Below are positions 41,565 to 49,287 of a stretch of DNA of 64,000 nt, in pieces. Positions within the stretch are counted from its first letter, which is position 1. Each line of letters begins with the position of its first letter. The notes under the pieces were generated by a model that did not search any database, was not told the origin of the DNA, and saw nothing but the letters and a program-made list of their open reading frames with translations. Source of the stretch: Rugamonas aquatica (GTDB lineage: Bacteria; Pseudomonadota; Gammaproteobacteria; Burkholderiales; Burkholderiaceae_D); assembly GCF_009380215.1 (NCBI RefSeq), contig NZ_WHUG01000004.1:124001-188000 (forward strand). The letters are read 5' to 3'. A program made the position numbers and the translations under genes.

Positions 41565-43723
41565 ATCGTATGCGCCAGCACGAAGGACAGGATGTCGGCC
41601 GACAGCGCATTGGCGGCCTTGCGTGAGTTGCTGAAATGGCCGGCGTCATAGTCGACCCGCAGCAGTACCTGCTTGCCGCTGGTGCTGGCGGCTTGCAGGC
41701 GGGCGGCGAACTTACCCGGCACCCACGGCTCGACGCGCAAATCATTGGCACCGGTGATGATTAGCGCCGCCGGGTAGCGTACGCCGTCGCGCACCGCGTG
41801 GTAGGAGTCCATCGCCAGCAGGGCCTTGAACTCGTCCTCTTTCTTGACGGTGCCGAATTCCGCATCGTTGCCCGGCCCGTTGCTGGTCAGTTCAAAACGC
41901 AGCGTGTTGAATACGCCCACCTCGCCGATGACGGCGGAAAAAAGTTCGGGCCGTTCGGTGATCGCCCGCCCGGCGACGATGCCACCCGCCGACGTGCCCC
42001 ACAACGCCATGTGCCCCTTGCCGGTCCAGCGCAGCTTGACCAGGTGTTCGGCGCTGTCGATGACATCACGCCACGAATTGGGCTTGGTCGCTTTCATGCC
42101 GGCGCGGTGCCAGTCCTCGCCCTGTTCGCCGCCGCCGCGCACATGGGCGTACACCAGCACGCCGCCGGCGTCGAGGAAGGCCAGCTTGGCGGGCTGGAAG
42201 CCAGGGTCCATGATGGTGCCGTAAGCACCGTAGGCGATCAGCAGCAGCGGGTTGCGGCCGTTGAGGCGCGTGCTTTTGCGATGCAGGATTTCCAGCGCGA
42301 TGCTGGCGCCGTCGCGCGCGGGCGCGTGCAGCCGGGTGGTGACGAAGTCGTTGGTCTTGAACGACGGGGCGCGCACCAGCACCACCTGGCGTGCCGCCAG
42401 CCTGGCGGCATCGACGTGGAAGGATTCGGCCGGCCAGGTCAGTTCATCCATATGGAACCAGGCGCCGTCTTCGTCGACGGCGGTGGCGATGCTCCAGACG
42501 GCGCCGGTGCGGGACAGCTGCACGCGCTCGACACGGTCCTGGTAGTCGATGCGGCGCAAGCCACCCAGACCTTCGGTGATGTCGTGCACATAAACGCCGT
42601 CGCGCGCGGCGGCCATGAAGTCGATCACCTGGGCCGATGCCGGCAACACCACTTTGCCGCTATTGAAGTCGCCGCTGGCGGCATCGACTTTGACGACTTC
42701 GCCCTTGTCGCTGCGGCCATGCGCCAGGATGTAGACGCTGTCGCCGTGCAGCAGTGCCATTTGCACGCCGGCGCTGCGGCCCGCCAGCTTGCGCCATTGC
42801 GGGCGGCCCGCCAGCAGATCGTCTGCGCGGGCGATATACAGCTGCGCCAGGTCGTTGCCGTTCAACAGATGGCGGCCCAGCACCCAGCTGCTGCCTGGCG
42901 CGCCATCCACGAATGGCGCATCGTCTTCCATCGTTTCGAAATCCGGGCCTTCGCCGGAGCTGAATACCTTCTGGTCGCTGGACGGATCGGTGCCCAGCCG
43001 GTGCAACCAGCAGGCGCCGCCCATGCCGAAGTCCGGCGCGCCCGGCACAGCGTCCGCGCGCAGGCGGTAGGAGAAGAAGCCGGAACCGTCAGCGCTCCAG
43101 CCGGCGCCACGCGAGATCACGCGCGTGATCTCGGTCGACTTGCCGTTGGCGACATCGCAGATATACAGCGTGCTGCGTTCGGAGCCGCCTTCCGACAAGC
43201 CATAGGCGACGTGGCGTCCGGTGGGCGAAGGGATATGCCAGTCCAGCGCTCGCGTGGGAGCGCCTGCGGCCGCGCCGGCGGATGGATCGAGTAGCAGGCG
43301 GCGGGGGCTGTCCGGCGTGTCGCGCACAAACAACTGGATGCTGTTGGCGCCGGCGGGGCGCATCAGCAGGAACAGTTTGCCGCCGGCCGGCGTGGCCATG
43401 GCCAGCTGGTCGAGATCACTGGTGTAGTGCTCTATCCGGCGCAGCATGGAGGCGCGCGGTGGCAGCCGGTCCAGCTGGCGGCGCGCATAGTCACCCTGGC
43501 CTTTGAGCCAGACATCCCAGCGCTCGCTGCGCGGCCGCGCTTCCATCCAGCGGTACGGGTCCACGACTTCGGTGCCGAAGTAGTTGTCGGCGACCGGCTC
43601 CACCGGTGCGGCGGGCGGGCCGTCGGCCGCTGGTTTGGCCGTAGCGTTGAGCGCCCACACAGGGGCGGTGGAACCAGCGAGGAAGACGGCAAGCCAGTGA
43701 CGACGCGAGATGCGGTTGCTCAT
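41561..43723 (-). CDS. Prolyl oligopeptidase family serine peptidase (S9)
   Basis: A 720-residue S9 peptidase. The N-terminus (NRISRRHWLAVFLAGSTAPV) looks like a twin-arginine or Sec signal, so it is probably periplasmic. The N-terminal propeller starts with ATAKPAADGPPAAPVEPVAD then YFGTEVVDPYRWMEA. The catalytic domain has LLIAYGAYGTIMDPGF, GGGEQGEDWHRAGMKATKP, the nucleophile in ALWGTSAGGIVAGRAI, ITGANDLRVEPWVPGKFAAR (Asp) and DYDAGHFSNSRKAANA (His). It lies 72 bp downstream of senC on the same strand and may be cotranscribed, although a metabolic link is not evident. Confidence 0.92.
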   Translation of the reverse strand: MSNRISRRHWLAVFLAGSTAPVWALNATAKPAADGPPAAPVEPVADNYFGTEVVDPYRWMEARPRSERWDVWLKGQGDYARRQLDRLPPRASMLRRIEHYTSDLDQLAMATPAGGKLFLLMRPAGANSIQLFVRDTPDSPRRLLLDPSAGAAAGAPTRALDWHIPSPTGRHVAYGLSEGGSERSTLYICDVANGKSTEITRVISRGAGWSADGSGFFSYRLRADAVPGAPDFGMGGACWLHRLGTDPSSDQKVFSSGEGPDFETMEDDAPFVDGAPGSSWVLGRHLLNGNDLAQLYIARADDLLAGRPQWRKLAGRSAGVQMALLHGDSVYILAHGRSDKGEVVKVDAASGDFNSGKVVLPASAQVIDFMAAARDGVYVHDITEGLGGLRRIDYQDRVERVQLSRTGAVWSIATAVDEDGAWFHMDELTWPAESFHVDAARLAARQVVLVRAPSFKTNDFVTTRLHAPARDGASIALEILHRKSTRLNGRNPLLLIAYGAYGTIMDPGFQPAKLAFLDAGGVLVYAHVRGGGEQGEDWHRAGMKATKPNSWRDVIDSAEHLVKLRWTGKGHMALWGTSAGGIVAGRAITERPELFSAVIGEVGVFNTLRFELTSNGPGNDAEFGTVKKEDEFKALLAMDSYHAVRDGVRYPAALIITGANDLRVEPWVPGKFAARLQAASTSGKQVLLRVDYDAGHFSNSRKAANALSADILSFVLAHTI

Positions 43724-43795
43724 GCTACGCTCCTTATGGAAGGACGACGAGGGAGCGTTATATTATCATTTCCACATCTTCTGCCCGCCGGCGAC

Positions 43796-44845
43796 TCAGG
43801 CGCTCACCGTCACCCGGGCCTCGCCTGCGGCCATGCGGCCGATGACGGCAGCCTCGCCGAAGCCTTCGCGGCGGAACAGCGCCAGCACTTCATCCACGCT
43901 GCCGGCGTCGCAGGACACCAGCAGGCCGCCCGAAGTCTGCGGATCGGTCAGCAGCATGTGCTGCGCTTGCGATACCGACGGCGACAGGTCGACATCCTTG
44001 CCGTAGGCTTCCCAGTTGCGGCCCGAGGCGCCGGTGAAGTAGCCGTCGTGCGCCAGCTGTTCAACGCCCGGCAGCAGCGGGATCTTGGCCATCTCCAGAT
44101 GCGCGGCCAGCTTGGCGCCGCGCGCCAGTTCCAGCAGGTGACCCAGCAGGCCGAAGCCGGTGACGTCGGTCAGCGCGTGCACGCCCGCCATTTCCGACAA
44201 CGCCTTGCCCGGCTTATTGAGCTTGGTGGTGTTGGCGATCATGGCCTGGTAGCCGGCGGCGTCCAGCTTGTCCTTCTTCAGCGCGGCGGACAGCACGCCC
44301 ACGCCCAGCGGTTTGCCCAGCACCAGCACGTCGCCGGCCTTGGCGTCGGCGTTGCGCTTCACTTTGGAGGGATGCACGAGGCCCAGCACCACCAGGCCGT
44401 AGATCGGTTCGACGGAGTCGATGGTGTGGCCGCCGGCGATGGGAATGCCGGCTTCGGCGCAGATCGATTCGCCGCCCTTGATGATCTGGCCGATGGTTTC
44501 GATCGGCAGTTTGTTAATCGGCATGCCGACCAGCGCCAGCGCCATGATAGGCGTGCCGCCCATGGCGTAGACATCGGAGATGGCGTTGGTGGCGGCGATG
44601 CGGCCGAAGTCGAACGGGTCGTCGACGATGGGCATGAAGAAATCGGTGGTGGCGATCAGCGCCTGCTCGTCATTGAGCTTGTAGACGGCGGCGTCGTCGG
44701 CGGTCTCGATGCCGACCATCAGTTCCTTCGGCACCGGGAAGCCGGACGAATTCTTCAGGATCTCGGACAGCACGCCCGGCGCGATCTTGCAGCCGCAGCC
44801 GCCGCCGTGGGAAAAGGAGGTCAGTTTGATAGCTTCAGTGCTCAT
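43796..44845 (-). CDS. senC: Selenide, water dikinase (SelD-like, SenC of the selenoneine cluster)
   Basis: A 349-residue selenophosphate synthetase. The N-terminal catalytic loop FSHGGGCGCKIAP has Cys17 and Lys20, the residues used by SelD to handle selenide. ATP/metal motifs: IATTDFFMPIVDDPFDFGRI, ATNAISDVYAMGGTPIMALA, IPIAGGHTIDS and TGFGLLGHLLEL. It makes selenophosphate from selenide and ATP. It overlaps senB by 4 bp, which is the reason for calling it SenC rather than a general SelD; it may also serve other selenium pathways in the cell. No selA, selB or selU is present in the window. Confidence 0.9.
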   Translation of the reverse strand: MSTEAIKLTSFSHGGGCGCKIAPGVLSEILKNSSGFPVPKELMVGIETADDAAVYKLNDEQALIATTDFFMPIVDDPFDFGRIAATNAISDVYAMGGTPIMALALVGMPINKLPIETIGQIIKGGESICAEAGIPIAGGHTIDSVEPIYGLVVLGLVHPSKVKRNADAKAGDVLVLGKPLGVGVLSAALKKDKLDAAGYQAMIANTTKLNKPGKALSEMAGVHALTDVTGFGLLGHLLELARGAKLAAHLEMAKIPLLPGVEQLAHDGYFTGASGRNWEAYGKDVDLSPSVSQAQHMLLTDPQTSGGLLVSCDAGSVDEVLALFRREGFGEAAVIGRMAAGEARVTVSA

Positions 44846-45837
44846 GATGTCTTTCCTAGGTTAGCTTTATGCAGCAGATTATCCACTAACTCCAGCAATG
44901 CCGCCTGCTCGGCGGCTGGTGCGAAGAGTGGAGCGCGTGCGTCGCACTGGGCGCGCAGCAGTTCGTAAAAGTCCGGCTCAGACAGCGCGCGGTCGATCAG
45001 CCGCGCCAGCGCGGCGGCGTCGCCGGGCGGGAAGTAGCCTGCGTAGCCGTCGCCCAGCATGCCCCGGTTGCCGCTGATATCGCTGGCCAGCACCGGCACG
45101 CCGCTGCATACGGCTTCGATGATGACGTTGGCGCCGCCCTCCATCTGCGAGGTGATCGCCATCAGGCGGCTGCGCTTGAGGCGCTGGCGCGTGGCCGCAT
45201 GCGGCAGCGCGCCCAGCCAGCGGTAGCGCGGGTGCGCGGCCTGCGTGGCGAGCGCCGCCTGCTCCAGCGCCGGTTCCAGCGCGCCGCCGATGTGGACCAG
45301 GCGCGCTGCGGGCGTGGCGATCAGCGCGGCGGCGTGCATGAAGGTCAGCGGATCTTTTTCCGTGCGCAGGTGGCCGATCATGCAGATGTCCAGGTGGCGC
45401 CGGGCGCCTTGCGCGGCGGGCCGCAGCGTGGCGGCGGACTGGAAGATCACGCCGGCCTTGGCGCGCAGCGGCGCGGGCAGGGCGTCCAGGCCGGCCGGTT
45501 GCAGCAGCACCAGCGCGCTGGCCTGGCGCAGCGACTGTCGGGCGCTGTCGTCGGTATGGATGTCGCGATACAGGTCGGTCCCGGTCAGCAGCAGGATCGA
45601 AGGGCGTTGCGGGAAGGCTGGCGTGTAGGCGTCCAGCGACGGAGCGGAGCGGCGCGCGTGCAGTGCGATCAGCAGGTCGGGTGGCGGTGCGCCGACGGCA
45701 TTGTCGGGCCACTGTTGCGAAATCGATACCCGGTAGCGCGTGCGCAGAAACCGCGCCCAGCGGCTTGCGCTCTGCCAGTTGCCGTTGTTGGCGCGGGCCG
45801 AGGCGGGACTGACGATCCAGATGTGTTGTGTGCTCAC
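44842..45837 (-). CDS. senB: Selenosugar synthase SenB (GT-like)
   Basis: A 331-residue protein of the glycosyltransferase group named for SenB (TIGR04348-like). It has an N-terminal HIWIVSPASARANNGNWQSA (UDP-sugar/selenophosphate side), ALVLLQPAGLDALPAPLRAK, DICMIGHLRTEKDPLTFMHA, and the GT-B C-terminal signature SQMEGGANVIIEAVCSGVPV followed by ASDISGNRGMLGDGYAGYFP. SenB attaches selenophosphate-derived selenium to a UDP-sugar, giving a selenosugar for SenA. It lies upstream of senC with a 4-bp overlap and only 34 bp from the divergent senA. Confidence 0.9.
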   Translation of the reverse strand: MSTQHIWIVSPASARANNGNWQSASRWARFLRTRYRVSISQQWPDNAVGAPPPDLLIALHARRSAPSLDAYTPAFPQRPSILLLTGTDLYRDIHTDDSARQSLRQASALVLLQPAGLDALPAPLRAKAGVIFQSAATLRPAAQGARRHLDICMIGHLRTEKDPLTFMHAAALIATPAARLVHIGGALEPALEQAALATQAAHPRYRWLGALPHAATRQRLKRSRLMAITSQMEGGANVIIEAVCSGVPVLASDISGNRGMLGDGYAGYFPPGDAAALARLIDRALSEPDFYELLRAQCDARAPLFAPAAEQAALLELVDNLLHKANLGKTS

Positions 45838-45859
45838 TGGTGTTTTGGCTGGAAGTCGC

Positions 45860-45865
45860 TACAAT
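45860..45865 (+). promoter_or_regulatory. senA: Candidate -10 element for senA, nearly leaderless
   Basis: TACAAT sits 6 bp before the senA ATG (45872), so initiation about 7 bp downstream would put the transcript start at the start codon. The whole senB-senA gap is 34 bp, leaving no space for a normal untranslated leader. No strong -35 was seen at 17 bp; inference only. Confidence 0.4.
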
Positions 45866-45871
45866 CGGCTC

Positions 45872-47074
45872 ATGACTTCGAGCCCTTCTTCATTCAGGAA
45901 CTTCACGCCGCAACAGATGGCGCAGGCGCTGCGGCATGCGCGGGATTATACGCTGTCGCTGTTCGATTGCTTCGCCGCCGCCGGCATGGACGTGTCGATG
46001 CGCGTGCCGCAGCTGCGCATCGTCAATCCGCCATTGTGGGAACTGGGCCACATCGCCTGGTTTGCCGAGTGGTTCATCCTGCGCGAGGCCAGCTCCAGCC
46101 ATCCGGCCGACGCCCACGGCAACTGCCTGTTGAGCAAGGGCGATGACTGGTTCGACTCCGCGATGGTGCCGCACCGCAGCCGCTGGACGCTGGATTTGCC
46201 CAGCACCGGCGCGCTGAAGACCTACTGCCACGAAGTGCTGGACCGCGTGCTCGACAAACTCTCGCGCGAACCGAACGACGATGAGGCGCTGTATCCATAC
46301 CGCTTGGCGCTGGCGCATGAGGACATGCATGGCGAGGCGCTGCTCTACACTTTGCAGACACTGGGCCTGTCCGCACCGGCGCAGGCGGCGCGCGGCGAGG
46401 CTTCGCTGTTTGCGCCGTCGGAGATCGGCCTTCCCGGCGGGACGATAGAGCTGGGAAGCGCGGCTGGCCGTGGCTTCGTGTTCGACAACGAGCGCCAGGC
46501 GCATGCCTGCCGCGTGACGCCGTTCACCATCGACAGCGCTTTGGTCAGCAACGCGCAGTATGCCGATTTCGTCGGCGATGGCGGTTACGACAATCGCCAG
46601 TTCTGGAGCACCGCCGGCGCCGACTGGCTGATGCGCCAGGAGCGCTCGGCGCCGCGCTATTGGCAGCGTGACGGCGGCCAATGGCGCACCATGCGCTTCG
46701 GGCAGCTTTCAACATTGTCCGGCGCGGAGCCGGTGCGCCACGTGAACCTGTATGAGGCGCAGGCCTACTGCGCTTGGGCCGGGCGCCGTCTGCCGACCGA
46801 GATGGAGTGGGAGTATGCCGCGCTGTCCGGCCATCCGGCCTTCCGCTGGGGGCAGTTGTGGGAATGGACGGCGTCGCCGTTCGAGCCTTATCCCGGCTTT
46901 GAGGTGGACCGTTACCGCGAGTATTCCGAGCCCTGGTTCACCAGCCACCAGGTACTGCGCGGCGCCTCGTTCGCCACGCCGCCGCGTTTCAACTCGGCCA
47001 GGTTCCGCAATTTCTTCCTGCCCGAACGCGACGACATCTTCGCCGGATTCCGAACCTGTGCGTGGCCGGGTTAG
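45872..47074 (+). CDS. senA: Selenoneine synthase SenA
   Basis: A 400-residue non-heme iron enzyme homologous to EgtB and OvoA but belonging with the selenoneine synthases. The DinB-like N-terminal half carries the iron ligand His in WELGHIAWFAEW (about residue 60) and HEDMH (about 149-153). The C-terminal FGE-like domain has FDNERQAHACRVTPF, LPTEMEWEYAALSG and a final EWTASPFEPYPGFEVDRYRE. It couples the SenB selenosugar to hercynine, made by EgtD, to yield the selenoneine precursor. The operon partner is divergent (senBC). The annotated stop is TAG, and the next bases start the island repeat. Confidence 0.92.
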   Translation: MTSSPSSFRNFTPQQMAQALRHARDYTLSLFDCFAAAGMDVSMRVPQLRIVNPPLWELGHIAWFAEWFILREASSSHPADAHGNCLLSKGDDWFDSAMVPHRSRWTLDLPSTGALKTYCHEVLDRVLDKLSREPNDDEALYPYRLALAHEDMHGEALLYTLQTLGLSAPAQAARGEASLFAPSEIGLPGGTIELGSAAGRGFVFDNERQAHACRVTPFTIDSALVSNAQYADFVGDGGYDNRQFWSTAGADWLMRQERSAPRYWQRDGGQWRTMRFGQLSTLSGAEPVRHVNLYEAQAYCAWAGRRLPTEMEWEYAALSGHPAFRWGQLWEWTASPFEPYPGFEVDRYREYSEPWFTSHQVLRGASFATPPRFNSARFRNFFLPERDDIFAGFRTCAWPG

Positions 47075-47080
47075 TTGAAC
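47055..47080 (+). repeat. Left island boundary: senA stop region, copy 1
   Basis: CCTGTGCGTGGCCGGGTTAG and the following bases encode the senA C-terminus (TCAWPG, stop TAG) and match a second copy at 49737-49763 in 17 of the first 19 bases. The differences are synonymous (TGT/TGC, GCG/GCC, TAG/TAA). This pair brackets the AT-richer island of short genes. Confidence 0.7.
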
Positions 47081-47177
47081 ATGAGCGGTTGAAAAATTCG
47101 GATATCCGTATTTCGCAGCTGATGAGGAAATTATGTGCTGCGCTGCGGGAATCTGAACGAAGGGGGGGCGATAAGGC
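47081..47177. other. Left edge of the island
   Basis: About 100 bases between the senA end and the first minus-strand frame. Composition changes to AT-richer sequence, and no gene is supported. It begins ATGAGCGGTTGA, which reads out after two codons. Confidence 0.4.
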
Positions 47178-47456
47178 CTAGGCCGGGTTGAGGATTTCAA
47201 AATCAAAGCCTTGCGGCCAGCCGTATGGCACGACGCGCAGCGCGTCCTCCAAGACTAGCTGAGGGGGCACATCCTCATACCCGTCTTGAGTGTTCGAGAT
47301 CATCACCACTGCGTAGCTGGAGCCCTTCGTGGCGGTAATCATATTGGCCAAGCGAGCTAACTCTCTGGTCCACTCATTCACTTGTCGGGCTAGTGCTTTG
47401 GCCTGCTGCTCAGCTGAGCCTGTCCATGCTTCGACATTTTCCGTAGTTGATTTTCC
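47178..47456 (-). pseudogene. Reading frame continuing after an in-frame amber stop
   Basis: This frame is in phase with the 60-codon gene at 47457-47639 and separated from it only by a TAG at 47457-47459. It continues as protein-like sequence without any ATG/GTG/TTG start until a GTG at 47384 (segments ENVEAWTGSAEQQAKALARQ and VVMISNTQDGYEDVPPQLVL, ending FEILNPA). It is therefore a broken 3' half of one gene, an internal start product, or a readthrough extension. No family is recognised. Confidence 0.4.
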
Positions 47457-47639
47457 CTATTGATCCTGCGTACAGTGTACTTGGTAGGGACTGCTAGCAT
47501 CCTTAGGCCAATCACGCTTTAGATGTTCAGTTGCGATCTCGATCGCACGTTGCTTCGAAGGTGCCTCGATATTTGAATAAGTTTGTGTATCGCCTAGCTG
47601 ACTTTCTGTGAACCTGAACACAATAGTAAAAATAGGCAT
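47457..47639 (-). CDS. Small hypothetical protein, possibly truncated by TAG
   Basis: A 60-residue protein MPIFTIVFRFTESQLGDTQT continuing to a helix (SKQRAIEIATEHLKRDW) and ending VHCTQDQ. The ATG at 47639 follows GGGAAAGCAGC. The stop is TAG, and protein-like sequence resumes in the same frame, so the natural product may be about 150 residues. No family is recognised. It is AT-richer than the chromosome and is part of a minus-strand row of short genes. Confidence 0.5.
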   Translation of the reverse strand: MPIFTIVFRFTESQLGDTQTYSNIEAPSKQRAIEIATEHLKRDWPKDASSPYQVHCTQDQ

Positions 47640-47915
47640 GCTGCTTTCCCTAGTTTCGGCCTGATGCCGTGTCGAGTGCATACTGAGCCTCGCGCTGCGC
47701 GTCCAGCAGTGGACCGACAACGATGCTCCCATATCCCGCACGCTTGCATGGTTCGCATGCGCGCTGGACTCATGATGCTCCTGTGTCTAGTTAAAGCCGT
47801 CAATCTTGATGGATTGATGCCAGCATATTCATAAAGCGCATGCTCGAACGCCTCTTGCTTTTCGTATTCCTGAGCTGAGGTGCCATGCAATGGCAACGGC
47901 TTCGACACGGATTCC
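47640..47915 (-). other. Region of frameshifted or decayed short frames
   Basis: This 276-bp stretch holds frames that look protein-like but do not connect. One starts around 47953 and reads SVSKPLPLHGTSAQEYEKQE, then loses sense. A second starts at ATG 47773 after a strong AGGAG site, and a +1 frame there reads ACEPCKRAGYGSIVVGPLLD with a CxxC and ends TAG at 47650-47652, just before the next start. One or two single-base shifts would restore a small gene; calling any intact protein is not justified. Confidence 0.35.
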
Positions 47916-48389
47916 CTAAATAGGTGAGTCAGGATTAAGGATTCGCCAGCCATCGGTGCGTATACTCGAAAGAGGAATAAGGTTACCCCAAAGAACCATT
48001 CCTCGTAACGTTACGCCACAAAAAATCCCGACTACTATACCGCTCGGCGACGTCAGATGTGGGAAAACACTCCATACAAATAGCGTGATTAGAGCGTCAG
48101 CGATAGCCCCCCCAGCGAAGATAAATCGTCGGGCAGTTCGCGACACAGAAAATAGCTGAGAATTGTTGATGTCAAACGCCGGGAACGGAAGCCCACGCTT
48201 GCCATTCAATGGTCGGAAAACAAAGGTGCCTCCTTTAATGCCGCACAGGCGTGCTGCGGTCATGTGCCCAATCTCATGAATCAAGGATCCCAGGCCAACC
48301 CACAGCACAATAATAGTCATCGCTACAAAGTCTGCTTGCAAACTTTCCGCGTGTACCACCGCATTCAATGCGGCGAAAGCATCCAGCAT
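47916..48389 (-). CDS. M50-like membrane zinc metalloprotease (HEIGH motif)
   Basis: A 157-residue membrane protein with a HExxH motif, SLIHEIGHMTAARL, near residues 37-50, at the end of the first membrane segment (VAMTIIVLWVGLGSLIHEIG). Two or three further hydrophobic segments follow (FIFAGGAIADALITLFVWSV, IVVGIFCGVTLRGMVLWGNL), and a late Asp in SSIRTDGWRILNPD could be the third zinc ligand. This is the pattern of a minimal M50/site-2 protease. It is much shorter than housekeeping RseP and lacks a PDZ domain. It sits in a row of short genes within the island. Confidence 0.72.
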   Translation of the reverse strand: MLDAFAALNAVVHAESLQADFVAMTIIVLWVGLGSLIHEIGHMTAARLCGIKGGTFVFRPLNGKRGLPFPAFDINNSQLFSVSRTARRFIFAGGAIADALITLFVWSVFPHLTSPSGIVVGIFCGVTLRGMVLWGNLIPLSSIRTDGWRILNPDSPI

Positions 48390-48396
48390 AATTTTC

Positions 48397-48600
48397 CTAT
48401 TCGTCCTGGCGCGGGGTATAGCCGATGGCGTCAGCCGCCGAAATTATGCTGTGCATCGCTTTTTCGAGATTTACTTTGGATGCCCTGTAGCGCTGATCGT
48501 TCAGCACAGGGTTGGTCATCAGGAGCGATTGAAGCTTGTCCCGGATCGGGATCAGTTCATCCACCAATTGCATTTGTGCGTTCAATTCTTTGAATGGCAT
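48397..48600 (-). CDS. Small hypothetical helical protein
   Basis: A 67-residue, helix-rich protein (KELNAQMQLVDELIPIRDKL, then NPVLNDQRYRASKVNLEKAM). The ATG at 48600 follows GAGGAAAAAA, a good ribosome site. It ends 7 bp before the M50-like gene starts. The family is not recognised; the charged-helix composition fits a protein-interaction or DNA-associated role, but this is inference only. Confidence 0.55.
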   Translation of the reverse strand: MPFKELNAQMQLVDELIPIRDKLQSLLMTNPVLNDQRYRASKVNLEKAMHSIISAADAIGYTPRQDE

Positions 48601-48692
48601 TTTTTTCCTCACTGGCCAGCACCACGCCGACCTTCTCATTGCACCAGGCCCGTCATGCGGGCCGTGGGTGCTGCTGCGGGAAAATTTCCAAT

Positions 48693-48905
48693 TTACTTGA
48701 TCAAGCCGAGGCGCCGCATCGATGCCTCGATCAGTGGCCTCATATTGTCAGGGCACGGTTTCACGCGCTCGTTCAGAGATTTGCGATTCGCCGCTGCTTT
48801 GGGGGCTAAGCCATTCAATTCTTTGACGTGCGCAATCCAGCAGTTCTGCATGGTCTTGCCGGTGGAACTGCGCACATCGCTGCGGATCTGCTCGTATGTG
48901 GCCAT
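48693..48905 (-). CDS. Small hypothetical protein
   Basis: A 70-residue protein MATYEQIRSDVRSSTGKTMQ through NCWIAHVKELNGLAPKAAAN to MRRLGLIK. It starts with ATG at 48905 after AAGGAAAATCC. It is basic, without cysteine clusters or a membrane segment. It belongs to the same minus-strand row of short genes. The family is not recognised; similar short frames occur in accessory islands. Confidence 0.6.
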   Translation of the reverse strand: MATYEQIRSDVRSSTGKTMQNCWIAHVKELNGLAPKAAANRKSLNERVKPCPDNMRPLIEASMRRLGLIK

Positions 48906-48929
48906 CTTGGATTTTCCTTGGCGAGATAG

Positions 48930-49247
48930 CTACGGACGACCCGCCGAAATATCGATCACGTTGGATCTCGCGCGCGCAGCATCGATCTCCGCCAGTTTCG
49001 CGTGCGCTTCTTCTACGGAAGGGGCTGCGGCGAAGATTTCCATTGCTTCCAGACAGCGAGCACGCCCGTATTCGTTGCATTCCAGATAGGCCGCGAAGGT
49101 CCTCAACTTGCGCAGCTCTTCCTCGCTCAGTTCCACATCTGGCTTATGTGTGGCCAGCACGATTCTGGCTCTATCAATCCGGTTCCCGTTGCGGAATCTA
49201 GTTACCAAATCCTTCTCGTCCTGGCTTAATTCAGCAAATTCGATCAT
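48930..49247 (-). CDS. Small hypothetical helical protein
   Basis: A 105-residue protein of mostly charged helices: FAELSQDEKDLVTRFRNGNR, then ELSEEELRKLRTFAAYLECN and SVEEAHAKLAEIDAARARSN. The ATG at 49247 has CGGAAAACG upstream. It is 24 bp from the next gene and probably cotranscribed. No recognised domain. The repeated alternation of Glu/Lys with hydrophobics suggests a helical bundle; no function is proposed. Confidence 0.6.
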   Translation of the reverse strand: MIEFAELSQDEKDLVTRFRNGNRIDRARIVLATHKPDVELSEEELRKLRTFAAYLECNEYGRARCLEAMEIFAAAPSVEEAHAKLAEIDAARARSNVIDISAGRP

Positions 49248-49287
49248 GTCGTTTTCCGTGTTAAAAAAGTGTGAGTGACTGTGTTAC

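Noticed and set aside
43796..44845. Calling this only a housekeeping SelD
   Set aside because: It overlaps senB by 4 bp and lies beside senA, so SenC is the better name, although general SelD use remains possible.
41798..44968. Long plus-strand frames opposite the prolyl oligopeptidase and senC
   Set aside because: Composition typical of antisense GC frames; the minus-strand genes have clear catalytic motifs.
47594..47953. A 119-codon minus-strand frame
   Set aside because: Only the first half looks protein-like; overlapping starts and a competing frame with a CxxC indicate frameshift remnants.
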